Source of the DNA: Flavobacteriales bacterium UBA1937
GTDB taxonomy: Bacteria > Bacteroidota > Bacteroidia > Flavobacteriales > Weeksellaceae
Direction of reading: 5' to 3'
NCBI GenBank assembly: GCA_002337005.1
Contig: DDFD01000085.1
Location: 1-40,905, forward strand
Length of the DNA stretch: 40,905 nt
The notes under the pieces were generated by a model. It was not told the DNA's origin, did not search any database, and saw only the letters and a list, made by a program, of their open reading frames with translations. A program made the translations under genes and the position numbers. Positions 16,408 through 24,035 of the stretch are shown piece by piece (within the stretch, counting starts at the first letter, position 1; each line of letters begins with the position of its first letter).

Positions 16408-16959
16408 ATGAAATTTGTTACAGAAGTTACAAGCGATAAACATTTTGGTTATGCCGAGGAAATAGTAGAAGAAATGGAATCTTCTGCTAAAGTGAGAGGT
16501 ACAGGTATTGCAAAAAGAACTCCAGAATATATTCGAGAAAAAATGAACTCAGGAAGTGCCATTATAGCACTTACAGAAGAGGGAGAGTGGGCTGGTTTCT
16601 GTTATATAGAAACTTGGTCAGATGGTGCTTATGCTTCTAATTCGGGGTTAATTGTTTCTCCTAAATTTAGAAATATGGGGCTTGCAAGTATGATTAAAGA
16701 AGCCGTTTTTAACCTAACCAGAACCAAATATGCGGATGCTAAATTATTCGGGATTACCACCGGATTAGCCGTAATGAAAATTAATTCTAGGCTGGGTTAC
16801 TATCCTGTAACTTTTGCAGAGTTAACCAAAGACGACGAGTTCTGGAGCAGTTGCCAAAGCTGTGTAAACTATCCTATTCTCCAAAGTAAGGATAGGAAAA
16901 ACTGCCTTTGTACAGCTATGTTGTACATTCCTCCCAAAAAAGAAAAAGAAAATAATTAA
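16408..16959 (+). CDS. GNAT acetyltransferase, probable N-acylglutamate synthase
   Basis: The 183-residue protein has the GNAT fold: the acyl-CoA loop is around VSPKFRNMGLASMIKEAVF, with LFGITTGLAVMKINSRLGYYPV downstream. Four late cysteines (SCQSCVNY and KNCLC) are unusual for the fold. It is the first gene of the arginine cluster, 60 bases before argG, the place where Bacteroidota carry a stand-alone GNAT thought to make N-acetyl- or N-succinylglutamate from glutamate, the first step. No ArgA kinase-like domain and no ArgJ are seen. The frame opens at a TTG (16381) inside the promoter core, so the ATG at 16408 is chosen. The reaction is inferred from position. Confidence 0.85.
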   Translation: MKFVTEVTSDKHFGYAEEIVEEMESSAKVRGTGIAKRTPEYIREKMNSGSAIIALTEEGEWAGFCYIETWSDGAYASNSGLIVSPKFRNMGLASMIKEAVFNLTRTKYADAKLFGITTGLAVMKINSRLGYYPVTFAELTKDDEFWSSCQSCVNYPILQSKDRKNCLCTAMLYIPPKKEKENN

Positions 16960-17019
16960 TAAATAGAGTAGGTATTAGGAAATGCCCAATCTCAAATCAA
17001 AAAATAGAGTTAGAAAAAC

Positions 17020-18216
17020 ATGAAAAAAGTTGTTTTAGCATTTAGTGGCGGTTTAGATACTTCTTTTTGTTCAGTTTATTTGCAACAAGATTTAGGCTAC
17101 GAAGTTCATGCAGTTACGGTAAATACAGGTGGTTTTAATGCAGATGAAGTAGAGAAGTTGAGGGAAAAAGCAATGCTACTTGGTGCTAAAACTTTTACTT
17201 GTCTAGACGTAGTCAAAGAATATTATGATTCTTGCATACAATATCTGGTTTTCGGAAATGTTTTAAAAAATAATACTTATCCACTTTCTGTAAGTGCAGA
17301 ACGCACCATTCAGGCAAAATCTTTGGCAGAATATGCGCTAAAAATTGGTGCAACTGCCATCGCTCACGGAAGTACAGGTGCTGGAAACGATCAGGTTCGT
17401 TTTGATGGGATTTTTAATATCGTTTGTCCACAGATGGAAATCATCACGCCGATTCGCGATTTGAAACTTTCTCGCGAAGCAGAAATTCAATATTTAACAG
17501 AAAAAGGATTTTCGGGTGATTATACCAAATCAGTATATTCTATTAATCAAGGACTTTGGGGAACTTCGGTTGGCGGAAAAGAAACGCTCACTTCTCATAG
17601 CAATTTGCCAGAAGAAGCCTATCCTTCTCAATTAAAGAAGGAAAATCCTGAAAAATTGACTTTAGAATTCGAAAAAGGACATTTAATTAAAATTAATGAC
17701 CAAAAATTTTCTCATCCTTCTGAAGCGATTGTGAAACTCAATGAAATTGCTTCTGAATTTGCGATTGGAAGAGATACTCACGTTGGTGATACCATTATTG
17801 GGATTAAAGGTAGAGTAGGTTTCGAAGCAGCGGGTGCTATTTTAACTTTGAAAGCGCATCATTTGCTAGAAAAACATGTACTTTCTAAATATCAATTGAT
17901 GATTAAATCTCAAATGGCAGATTGGTACGGAACTTGGCTTCACGAAGCACTTTTCTTAGATCCTGTGATGAGAGATATTGAAAAATTAATGGAAAATTCT
18001 CAGCAAAAAGTTACAGGTAAAGTATTTATTACGCTTCTTCCTTATCGTTTTGAACTGAACGGAATAGAATCTAAATATGATTTAATGACTTCTAAATTCG
18101 GAAGTTATGGTGAAATGAATAAATCTTGGAGCGGAGAAGACGTGAAAGGTTTCTCTAAAATTTATACCAATTATTTGTCGATTTATCATCAAGTAAACGC
18201 GGAAAACAATGATTAA
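17020..18216 (+). CDS. argG: Argininosuccinate synthase
   Basis: ArgG joins citrulline and aspartate using ATP, the penultimate step of arginine synthesis. The 398-residue length is normal. The N-type ATP-pyrophosphatase P-loop is AFSGGLDTSFCS (8-19). Other conserved segments are AHGSTGAGNDQVRFD and the C-terminal region with SKFGSYGEMNKSW. It overlaps argC by 8 bases, implying translational coupling. It lies third from last in the pathway but early in the cluster. Confidence 0.97.
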   Translation: MKKVVLAFSGGLDTSFCSVYLQQDLGYEVHAVTVNTGGFNADEVEKLREKAMLLGAKTFTCLDVVKEYYDSCIQYLVFGNVLKNNTYPLSVSAERTIQAKSLAEYALKIGATAIAHGSTGAGNDQVRFDGIFNIVCPQMEIITPIRDLKLSREAEIQYLTEKGFSGDYTKSVYSINQGLWGTSVGGKETLTSHSNLPEEAYPSQLKKENPEKLTLEFEKGHLIKINDQKFSHPSEAIVKLNEIASEFAIGRDTHVGDTIIGIKGRVGFEAAGAILTLKAHHLLEKHVLSKYQLMIKSQMADWYGTWLHEALFLDPVMRDIEKLMENSQQKVTGKVFITLLPYRFELNGIESKYDLMTSKFGSYGEMNKSWSGEDVKGFSKIYTNYLSIYHQVNAENND

Positions 18217-19168
18217 AGCAGGAATTATTGGTGGAACTGGTTACACTGGTGGCGAACTGATTCGTTTGTTGCTCAATCACCCAAATGTAGAACTTTCGTT
18301 TGTGACGAGTTATTCTAATGTGGGGAAAAAAGTAACGGATTTACACCATGATTTAATCGGAGAAATAGATTTAGAATTTATTGATAATTCTACTGATGCA
18401 GATGTTCTTTTTCTAGCTTTACCTCATAAAGAAAGTAAAATTTGGCTCGAAAATAATAATGTCGGAAACGCTGTTGTCATAGATTTAGGAAATGATTTCA
18501 GAATTGGAGAAACATATCAAGGAAATTCTTTTGTTTATGGACTTCCAGAATTGAATTTAGATAAAATTAAAGGAGCAAAACTCATAGCCAATCCTGGTTG
18601 TTTCGCTACTGCAATTCAATTAGGAATTATCCCGATTCTTCAAAATGAAGAGGTTTCAGAAATTTATACCACAGGAATTACTGGCGCAACTGGTGCTGGA
18701 AAATCACTTTCTGAAACCACGCATTTCAGTTGGAGGCAAAATAATATTTCGGCGTATAAAACTTTAACGCATCAGCATTTAGGCGAAATTAGTTTTCAAT
18801 TAAAAGAGTTGAGTAAAGTGCCGTTTTCAGTACAATTTGTTCCTTGGAGAGGAGATTTTGCAAGAGGAATTTTTGTGAGTTCTACATTTAAAACTTCACT
18901 TTCTTTAGAAGAATTATTTGAATTATACGAAAATTTTTATCAAAGACAAGCTTTTACAACCGTTTCTAGGAAAGAAATTAATTTAAAACAAGTAGTCAAT
19001 ACCAATAGGTGCTTAATTAATATTGAAAAAAACGGAGATTTTGCAGTGGTACATTCTACGATTGATAATCTCTTGAAAGGCGCTTCAGGACAAGCTATTC
19101 ACAACATGAATATATCTTTCGGGTTTCCCGAAAACGCAGGTTTGAAACTCAAATCTATCGCTTTTTAG
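18209..19168 (+). CDS. argC: N-acyl-gamma-glutamyl-phosphate reductase
   Basis: ArgC reduces N-acyl-glutamyl phosphate to the semialdehyde with NADPH. The 319-residue protein has the Rossmann dinucleotide motif GGTGYTGGE (8-16) and the catalytic Cys131 in NPGCFATAI. The histidine-containing segment HQHLGEISFQL and PWRGDFARGIFV match the family. It overlaps the end of argG by 8 bases. A 285-base structured gap separates it from argD. Confidence 0.97.
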   Translation: MIKAGIIGGTGYTGGELIRLLLNHPNVELSFVTSYSNVGKKVTDLHHDLIGEIDLEFIDNSTDADVLFLALPHKESKIWLENNNVGNAVVIDLGNDFRIGETYQGNSFVYGLPELNLDKIKGAKLIANPGCFATAIQLGIIPILQNEEVSEIYTTGITGATGAGKSLSETTHFSWRQNNISAYKTLTHQHLGEISFQLKELSKVPFSVQFVPWRGDFARGIFVSSTFKTSLSLEELFELYENFYQRQAFTTVSRKEINLKQVVNTNRCLINIEKNGDFAVVHSTIDNLLKGASGQAIHNMNISFGFPENAGLKLKSIAF

Positions 19169-19453
19169 CAATAAAAAGTAAAAATGAAAGGTACTTTGTC
19201 AAAGCCTAAAAACTTTGTCAAAGTTTTTTGAAAGAAAAATATTAAAATAAATGACATAAGATTCGGAGGCGTTAAAAAATTCTGAAAATAATTCGTCAAA
19301 AAATCTCTGCTGTTTGAGAAAGCGATGGGAATGTTGAGGCTCGAGTTTCAGAGATTTTAGAATTAGTTTTAGAATTTTAGCCGAGAATCTAAGTCTTGAA
19401 TTTTTGGTTCTTTTGTTTCAAGACAAAAGAACTTAACCAAAAGAAATAATTAA
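19169..19453. other. Structured gap between argC and argD
   Basis: The gap has several inverted repeats: AAAATCTCTG (19300-19309) with its complement at 19349-19358, and two overlapping pairs near argD. GTCTTGAA (19393-19400) pairs with 19417-19424, and GTTCTTTTG (19407-19415) pairs with 19424-19432. The last two share bases, so only one can form. There is no U run after them, so they are not a standard terminator. A repeated string CTTTGTCAAAG also occurs near 19195-19217. It could be a mobile repeat or a leader; neither is proven. Confidence 0.5.
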
Positions 19454-20590
19454 ATGAAGCTTTTTGATGTATATCCCCTAATAGACGTAACTCCTGCAAA
19501 AGCTGAAGGAAGCTATTTTTGGGACGAAAACGGAACAGAATATCTAGATTTATATGGCGGTCACGCTGTGATTTCCATAGGACATTCTCATCCAACTTAT
19601 GTAAAATATATTACAGAACAACTCCATAATATCGGTTTTTATTCTAATTATGTGAAAATTCCGATTCAAAATCAAGTAGCGGAACAATTGACCAAATTGT
19701 CTGGTTATGACGATTATACCCTTTTTCTTTGCAATTCTGGTGCTGAAGCTAATGAAAATGCCATAAAATTGGCTTCTTTTCACACCGGAAAAAAGAAAAT
19801 TATTTATTTTTCTGGAGCTTTCCATGGAAGAACTGCAGCTGCTGTAGCTTGTACAGACAATCCAAAAATTGTAGCGCCAGTCAATCAATCTGAAAATTTT
19901 GTAAAACTTCCATTCAATGATTTGGAAGCTTTAGAAAATGAATTTAAAACCAATTCAGATATTGCTGGAGTAATTGTAGAAGGAATTCAGGGAGTTGGCG
20001 GTGTTCAGATTCCTACCACAGCATTTTTGCAGAGAATTCAAGAGTTGTGTAATGAGAACAATGCTGTTTTCATCGCAGACGAAATTCAATCTGGTTTCGG
20101 AAGAAGCGGAAAATTCTTTGCACATCAGCACGCTGGTGTAACTCCTGATATTATTTCGATGGCAAAAGGAATGGGAAATGGTTTTCCTGTTGCAGGAATT
20201 TTAATTTCACCTAAATTCAAAGCTTCGTACGGATTGCTTGGAACTACTTTTGGAGGGAATTTCTTGGCTTGTGCTGCTACGAAAGCAGTTTTAGATGTTG
20301 TAGAAAAAGAAAATCTATTACAAAATGCTCAAGAAGTGGGAGATTACTTGGTTTCTTTGCTTCAAAATCAAAAAAATATCAAAGAAATTCGTTATCAAGG
20401 TTTAATGATTGGGATAGATTTGGCTTTTCCTTGCAACGAAGTAAGAAATAGATTGGTTAAAGAATACAAAATGTTGACAGGTAATGCTTCTACACCAAAT
20501 ACTTTGAGAGTTTTACCTGCTTTAAATGTGAAAAAAGAAGATGTGAAAAAATTCGCTGATGCTTTAATCCAAATTTTGAACGAATATTAA
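19454..20590 (+). CDS. argD: Acetylornithine/succinylornithine aminotransferase
   Basis: This PLP-dependent class-III aminotransferase converts N-acyl-glutamate semialdehyde to N-acyl-ornithine using glutamate. At 378 residues it is of normal length. The PLP lysine is Lys238 in SMAKGMGNGFP; the phosphate-binding region has CNSGAEANENAIKLA, and ADEIQSGFGRSGKFFAHQ holds the cofactor Asp. The N-terminus SYFWDENGTEYLDLYGG is typical of the ArgD/AstC group. It is 3 bases before argF', so the two are co-translated. Confidence 0.95.
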   Translation: MKLFDVYPLIDVTPAKAEGSYFWDENGTEYLDLYGGHAVISIGHSHPTYVKYITEQLHNIGFYSNYVKIPIQNQVAEQLTKLSGYDDYTLFLCNSGAEANENAIKLASFHTGKKKIIYFSGAFHGRTAAAVACTDNPKIVAPVNQSENFVKLPFNDLEALENEFKTNSDIAGVIVEGIQGVGGVQIPTTAFLQRIQELCNENNAVFIADEIQSGFGRSGKFFAHQHAGVTPDIISMAKGMGNGFPVAGILISPKFKASYGLLGTTFGGNFLACAATKAVLDVVEKENLLQNAQEVGDYLVSLLQNQKNIKEIRYQGLMIGIDLAFPCNEVRNRLVKEYKMLTGNASTPNTLRVLPALNVKKEDVKKFADALIQILNEY

Positions 20591-20593
20591 AAA

Positions 20594-21535
20594 ATGAAAC
20601 AGTTTCTATCTATAAACGACGTAGAAAATCTTGAAAACCTGATTCAAGATGCTTTAGAATACAAGAAAAATCCTTTGAAGGACGAGAATTTGGCTAAAGG
20701 TAAAACTTTGGGCTTAATCTTTATGAATTCTAGCCTCAGAACAAGGATGAGTACTCAAAAAGCGGCTGAAAATCTAGGTTTTAAAGTGATGACTTTCAAT
20801 GCTGGACAAGATTTTTGGGCTTGGGAAACTGAAGATGGAGCAGTAATGAACGGTTCTACAGTTGAGCACATAAAAGATGCGGCTACAGTTATCGGACAAT
20901 ATTGCGATGTAGTGGCAATCCGTTGTTTTGCGGATTTAAAAAATAAAAAATCAGACACCGAAGAAAAGATCTTAACGCTTTTCCAAAAGTATCTCAATAA
21001 ACCATTGATTTCTATGGAAGCGGCTACCAGACATCCATTGCAAAGTTTGGCAGATACCATTACCATTAAAGAACAATGGAAAGAAGAAAGAAAACCGAAA
21101 GTTGTTTTAACGTGGGGGCCGCACATTAAACCAATTCCTCACGCTGTTGCCAATTCTTTCGCAGAATGGATGAATGCGCAAGATGTTGATTTTGTGATTA
21201 CACATCCTGAAGGTTTAGATTTAGATCCAGTTTTTGTTGGCGATGCTAAAGTGACTAATAATCAAGAAGAAGCGTTGAAAGATGCTGATTTTGTGTATAT
21301 TAAAAATTGGAGTTCATTTAATGATTACGGAAAAGTAGCAGAAGGTTTTGATGATTGGATGCTCACCGAAGAAAAAATGAAAATCACGAATAACGGAAGA
21401 CCTATGCATTGTTTGCCTGTCAGAAGAAATGTTGAGGTTAGCGATGAGGTTTTGGATTCTGAACAATCATTGATTTTTGAACAATCATATAACAGATTAT
21501 TTGCTGCACAAGCAGTTTTGAAAAATATTTTGTAA
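20594..21535 (+). CDS. argF': N-succinyl/acetyl-ornithine carbamoyltransferase
   Basis: This Bacteroidota-type transcarbamylase acts on acylated ornithine rather than ornithine. The 313-residue protein has the carbamoyl-phosphate loop SSLRTR (46-51), MEAATRHPLQSLAD and the C-terminal HCLPVRRNVEVSD. In the residue pair that sets specificity, acetylornithine enzymes have Glu before EH (TEEH) and the Bacteroides fragilis succinylornithine enzyme has Pro90 (KPEH). Here the sequence is NGSTVEHIKDA, so residue 90 is Val. Work on the Xanthomonas enzyme showed that replacing this Glu by small or nonpolar residues switches it to the succinyl substrate. I infer that N-succinylornithine is used. It starts 3 bases after argD. 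Confidence 0.93.
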   Translation: MKQFLSINDVENLENLIQDALEYKKNPLKDENLAKGKTLGLIFMNSSLRTRMSTQKAAENLGFKVMTFNAGQDFWAWETEDGAVMNGSTVEHIKDAATVIGQYCDVVAIRCFADLKNKKSDTEEKILTLFQKYLNKPLISMEAATRHPLQSLADTITIKEQWKEERKPKVVLTWGPHIKPIPHAVANSFAEWMNAQDVDFVITHPEGLDLDPVFVGDAKVTNNQEEALKDADFVYIKNWSSFNDYGKVAEGFDDWMLTEEKMKITNNGRPMHCLPVRRNVEVSDEVLDSEQSLIFEQSYNRLFAAQAVLKNIL

Positions 21536-21541
21536 TATTTT

Positions 21542-21729
21542 TCTCGCTGATAAGGCAGATTTAGCAGATTAAAAAAATACAAATATATCAGCTTAATCAG
21601 CAAAATCTGCAAGAGAAAGAAATGAATCACAAGTTTTCCTTTTTTTGTAAGATAATTTATGAGCCACGAAGTGGCGACATATTATTAAAATTAAAAACAT
21701 ATCAGCTTAATCAAAAATCTGCGAGAGAA
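21542..21729. repeat. Direct and inverted repeats between argF' and argB
   Basis: Two direct copies of about 32 bases, ATATCAGCTTAATCA followed by AAATCTGC and AGAGAA (21585-21617 and 21699-21729), flank a short hairpin. Before the first copy, 21542-21570 carries a partial inverted version (TCTCGCTGA, then GGCAGATTTAGCAGATT). Between the copies a GCCAC-GAA-GTGGC hairpin lies at 21663-21675. Together these fill most of the 267-base gap. Confidence 0.6.
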
Positions 21730-21802
21730 TTAAAAAAATAAAATCTTTGTGCATTGAAAGCCAAATAATAAATTTCGTACTTTATGTTAATATAAATTAG
21801 AA

Positions 21803-22606
21803 ATGCAAAAACAAGAACTATACATCATCAAAATTGGTGGAAACGTAATAGATCATCCAGAAAAGTTAGATGTTTTTTTGAAGGATTTTTCTGAAATTCA
21901 AAAACCTAAAATTCTGGTTCACGGTGGTGGAAAATTAACCACCAAACTAGCCGAAAAACTGGAAATTCCACAGGAATTTTTTGAGGGCAGAAGAATTACT
22001 AACCAAGAAACCAGAGATGTTGCGGTGATGGTTTATGCAGGTTTAATCAATAAAAATATTGTAGCTGATTTACAAAAAAATGGTTTGAATTCCATCGGTT
22101 TTTCTGGAGCTGATGCTAACATTATTCCAGCACACAAAAGACCTGTGAAAACGGTAGATTTTGGTTGGGTAGGAGATGTAGAGACCGAAAAGATAAATGC
22201 CAATTTTTTAGAAAAAGTAATTTCCGAGGATATTTGTCCTGTTTTTTGTGCCATTACACACGACGGAAACGGTAATTTACTCAATACCAATGCAGATACC
22301 ATTGCATCGAGTTTAGCAGTTGCTTTATCAGAACATTTTGAAGTAAATTTGGCGTATTGTTTTGAAAAAAATGGAGTTTTAGAGAGTGTAGAAGATGAAA
22401 ATTCTGTCATTGCTAAAATTACTCCAGAAACTTATATTCAACTCAAAGAAAATAATATTGTGAATGACGGAATGATTCCGAAAATCGACAATGCTTTTGC
22501 AGCGATAGAAAAAGGCGTGAAATCCGTTTTTATCCTCAAAGAAACTTTTTTGAAGAAATTAATCAATGAAAACAACAGAACCAGTGGAACAGAAATCACC
22601 CAATAA
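21803..22606 (+). CDS. argB: N-acylglutamate kinase
   Basis: ArgB phosphorylates N-acetyl- or N-succinylglutamate, step two of the pathway. The 267-residue protein belongs to the amino-acid kinase family, with IKIGGNVIDHPEKL at the start, the glycine-rich loop LVHGGGKLTTKLAEKL (about 32-47) and the ATP-binding region LNTNADTIASSLAVALS (about 155-171). It ends 41 bases into the next gene, a larger overlap than elsewhere in the cluster. Its start (21803) is preceded only by a weak promoter-like AATCTTTG near 21743, so it may be read from the cluster promoter. Confidence 0.95.
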   Translation: MQKQELYIIKIGGNVIDHPEKLDVFLKDFSEIQKPKILVHGGGKLTTKLAEKLEIPQEFFEGRRITNQETRDVAVMVYAGLINKNIVADLQKNGLNSIGFSGADANIIPAHKRPVKTVDFGWVGDVETEKINANFLEKVISEDICPVFCAITHDGNGNLLNTNADTIASSLAVALSEHFEVNLAYCFEKNGVLESVEDENSVIAKITPETYIQLKENNIVNDGMIPKIDNAFAAIEKGVKSVFILKETFLKKLINENNRTSGTEITQ

Positions 22607-23666
22607 TTTTTTAGAACTTGGCGATAATGCGGTTGAATTGCTCAAAAACCTCATTTCTATCCCTTCTTATAGCAAAGAAGAAGATAAAACGGCGGATTTA
22701 ATTGAGAAATATTTACAAGAAAAGGGCGTAAAAACACATCGTGAAAAAAATAATATTTGGGCATTTAATGAGAATTTTTCTCCACAAAAACCTACCATTC
22801 TGCTCAATTCGCATCACGATACCGTAAGACCCAATTCTGGCTATACATTAGATCCTTTTACACCAATTGTTAAGGATGGTAAATTATACGGTTTAGGCAG
22901 TAATGACGCTGGTGGAGCATTGGTTTCTTTGATGGCGGCTTTTTTATATTTTTATAATGCTAAAGATTTAAAATACAATTTCATTTATGCAGCTACTGCC
23001 GAAGAAGAAAATTCGGGTTTAGATGGAGTAGAATCTGTGCTTCCGCATTTCGGAAATTTAGAATTTGCAATTGTAGGCGAACCTACAGAAATGCAAATGG
23101 CAATTGCAGAAAAAGGCTTAATGGTAGTAGATTGTGAAGCTTCTGGAACTTCTTCTCATGCGGCACATCCTAATGATGACAACGCCATTTATAACGCCAT
23201 TAAAGATATAGAATGGATTAAAAATTATCAATTTCCAAATAAATCAGATGTTTTAGGAGATGTGAAAATGACGGTAACCGTCATCAATGCAGGAAAATTA
23301 CACAATATGGTTCCCAACACTTGCACTTTTACCATAGATGTAAGAACTACCGATCAATATACCAATCGAGAAGTTTTGGAAATCATCAGAGAAAACATCA
23401 AAAGTAATGCAGAGCCTAGAAGTTTTAGACTAAATTCTTCGTCAATTTCTGTGGCGCATCCTATTGTGAAAGCAGGTTTAGAATTGGGCAGAACTACTTA
23501 TGGTTCGCCTACTACTTCAGACCAAGCCGTGATTCCGTTTCCATCACTTAAAATGGGGCCAGGTTTGTCTTCTCGTTCACACAGCAGTGATGAGTTTATT
23601 TATGTAGATGAAATTTTAGAAGGCGTAAAAATCTATATCCAATTATTATCAAAAATAGTTTTTTAA
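22566..23666 (+). CDS. argE: M20 deacylase of the arginine pathway
   Basis: A 366-residue M20-family metallohydrolase that removes the acyl group at a late step, giving ornithine or citrulline. Zinc ligands and catalytic residues fit the family: His and Asp in NSHHDTVRP (81-89), Asp114 in GLGSNDAGGALVSL, Glu147/Glu148 in TAEEENSG and Glu172 in GEPTEMQM; a final His is in SRSHSSDEF. If argF' makes N-succinylcitrulline, this enzyme would release citrulline for ArgG. The sequence cannot separate deacetylase from desuccinylase. It begins 41 bases inside argB; no later ATG is near the expected N-terminus. Confidence 0.9.
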   Translation: MKTTEPVEQKSPNNFLELGDNAVELLKNLISIPSYSKEEDKTADLIEKYLQEKGVKTHREKNNIWAFNENFSPQKPTILLNSHHDTVRPNSGYTLDPFTPIVKDGKLYGLGSNDAGGALVSLMAAFLYFYNAKDLKYNFIYAATAEEENSGLDGVESVLPHFGNLEFAIVGEPTEMQMAIAEKGLMVVDCEASGTSSHAAHPNDDNAIYNAIKDIEWIKNYQFPNKSDVLGDVKMTVTVINAGKLHNMVPNTCTFTIDVRTTDQYTNREVLEIIRENIKSNAEPRSFRLNSSSISVAHPIVKAGLELGRTTYGSPTTSDQAVIPFPSLKMGPGLSSRSHSSDEFIYVDEILEGVKIYIQLLSKIVF

Positions 23667-23675
23667 AATATAAAT

Positions 23676-23724
23676 GAGTCACGAAGTGACGATTTAACAA
23701 AGGATAGGATGCAAATCCTATTAA
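23676..23724. repeat. Repeat element, copy 1 (two small hairpins)
   Basis: GTCAC-GAA-GTGAC (23678-23690) is followed by GATTTAACAAAGGATAGGAT and an ATAGGAT/ATCCTAT hairpin (23704-23721). The same layout occurs at 23901-23947, and the first hairpin alone, as GCCAC-GAA-GTGGC, occurs at 21663-21675. Confidence 0.7.
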
Positions 23725-23745
23725 AGCATATAATAGAAATATTTT

Positions 23746-23843
23746 GGGCAGCTTAATCCGCCTTCCGCTCCCAATCTTTTTTTTCCAAAGCTTCTCCAGC
23801 CGCAAAAAAAAAGGATTTCCGCTCAAGTCGGGCTGCACCTTTC
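23746..23843. repeat. GC-richer patch between argE and argH
   Basis: This roughly 100-base patch contains GGGCAGCTTAATCCGCC, CCTTCCGCTCCCAATC, a T run, then GGATTTCCGCTCAAGTCGG, richer in G+C than its surroundings. The paired ATCTTTTTT and AAAAAAGGAT parts flank the middle (near 23775-23816). The layout recalls strings I associate with flavobacterial intergenic repeats, from memory only. No coding potential was seen. Confidence 0.4.
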
Positions 23844-23900
23844 AACAATGGTAAATTTGAAATTCGTAATTTTAACTCAAATCAAAAAGTAGAAAGAAAA

Positions 23901-23950
23901 GTCTCAAAGGGACGATTTAATAAAGGATAGGACGTAAGCCCTATTAATAT
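23901..23950. repeat. Repeat element, copy 2
   Basis: GTCTC-AAA-GGGAC, then GATTTAATAAAGGATAGGAC and GCCCTATTAA, reproduces copy 1 with compensating or mild changes in the first hairpin. The second hairpin has one mismatch. It lies 85 bases before the argH start. Confidence 0.7.
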
Positions 23951-24035
23951 AAAATATAACATTTAGAGCCTAGTGCGTAATTTGTGTTTAACGAAGTTAA
24001 AAATCATTGCGCCTTTGCGTTTAAAATATACAAAA

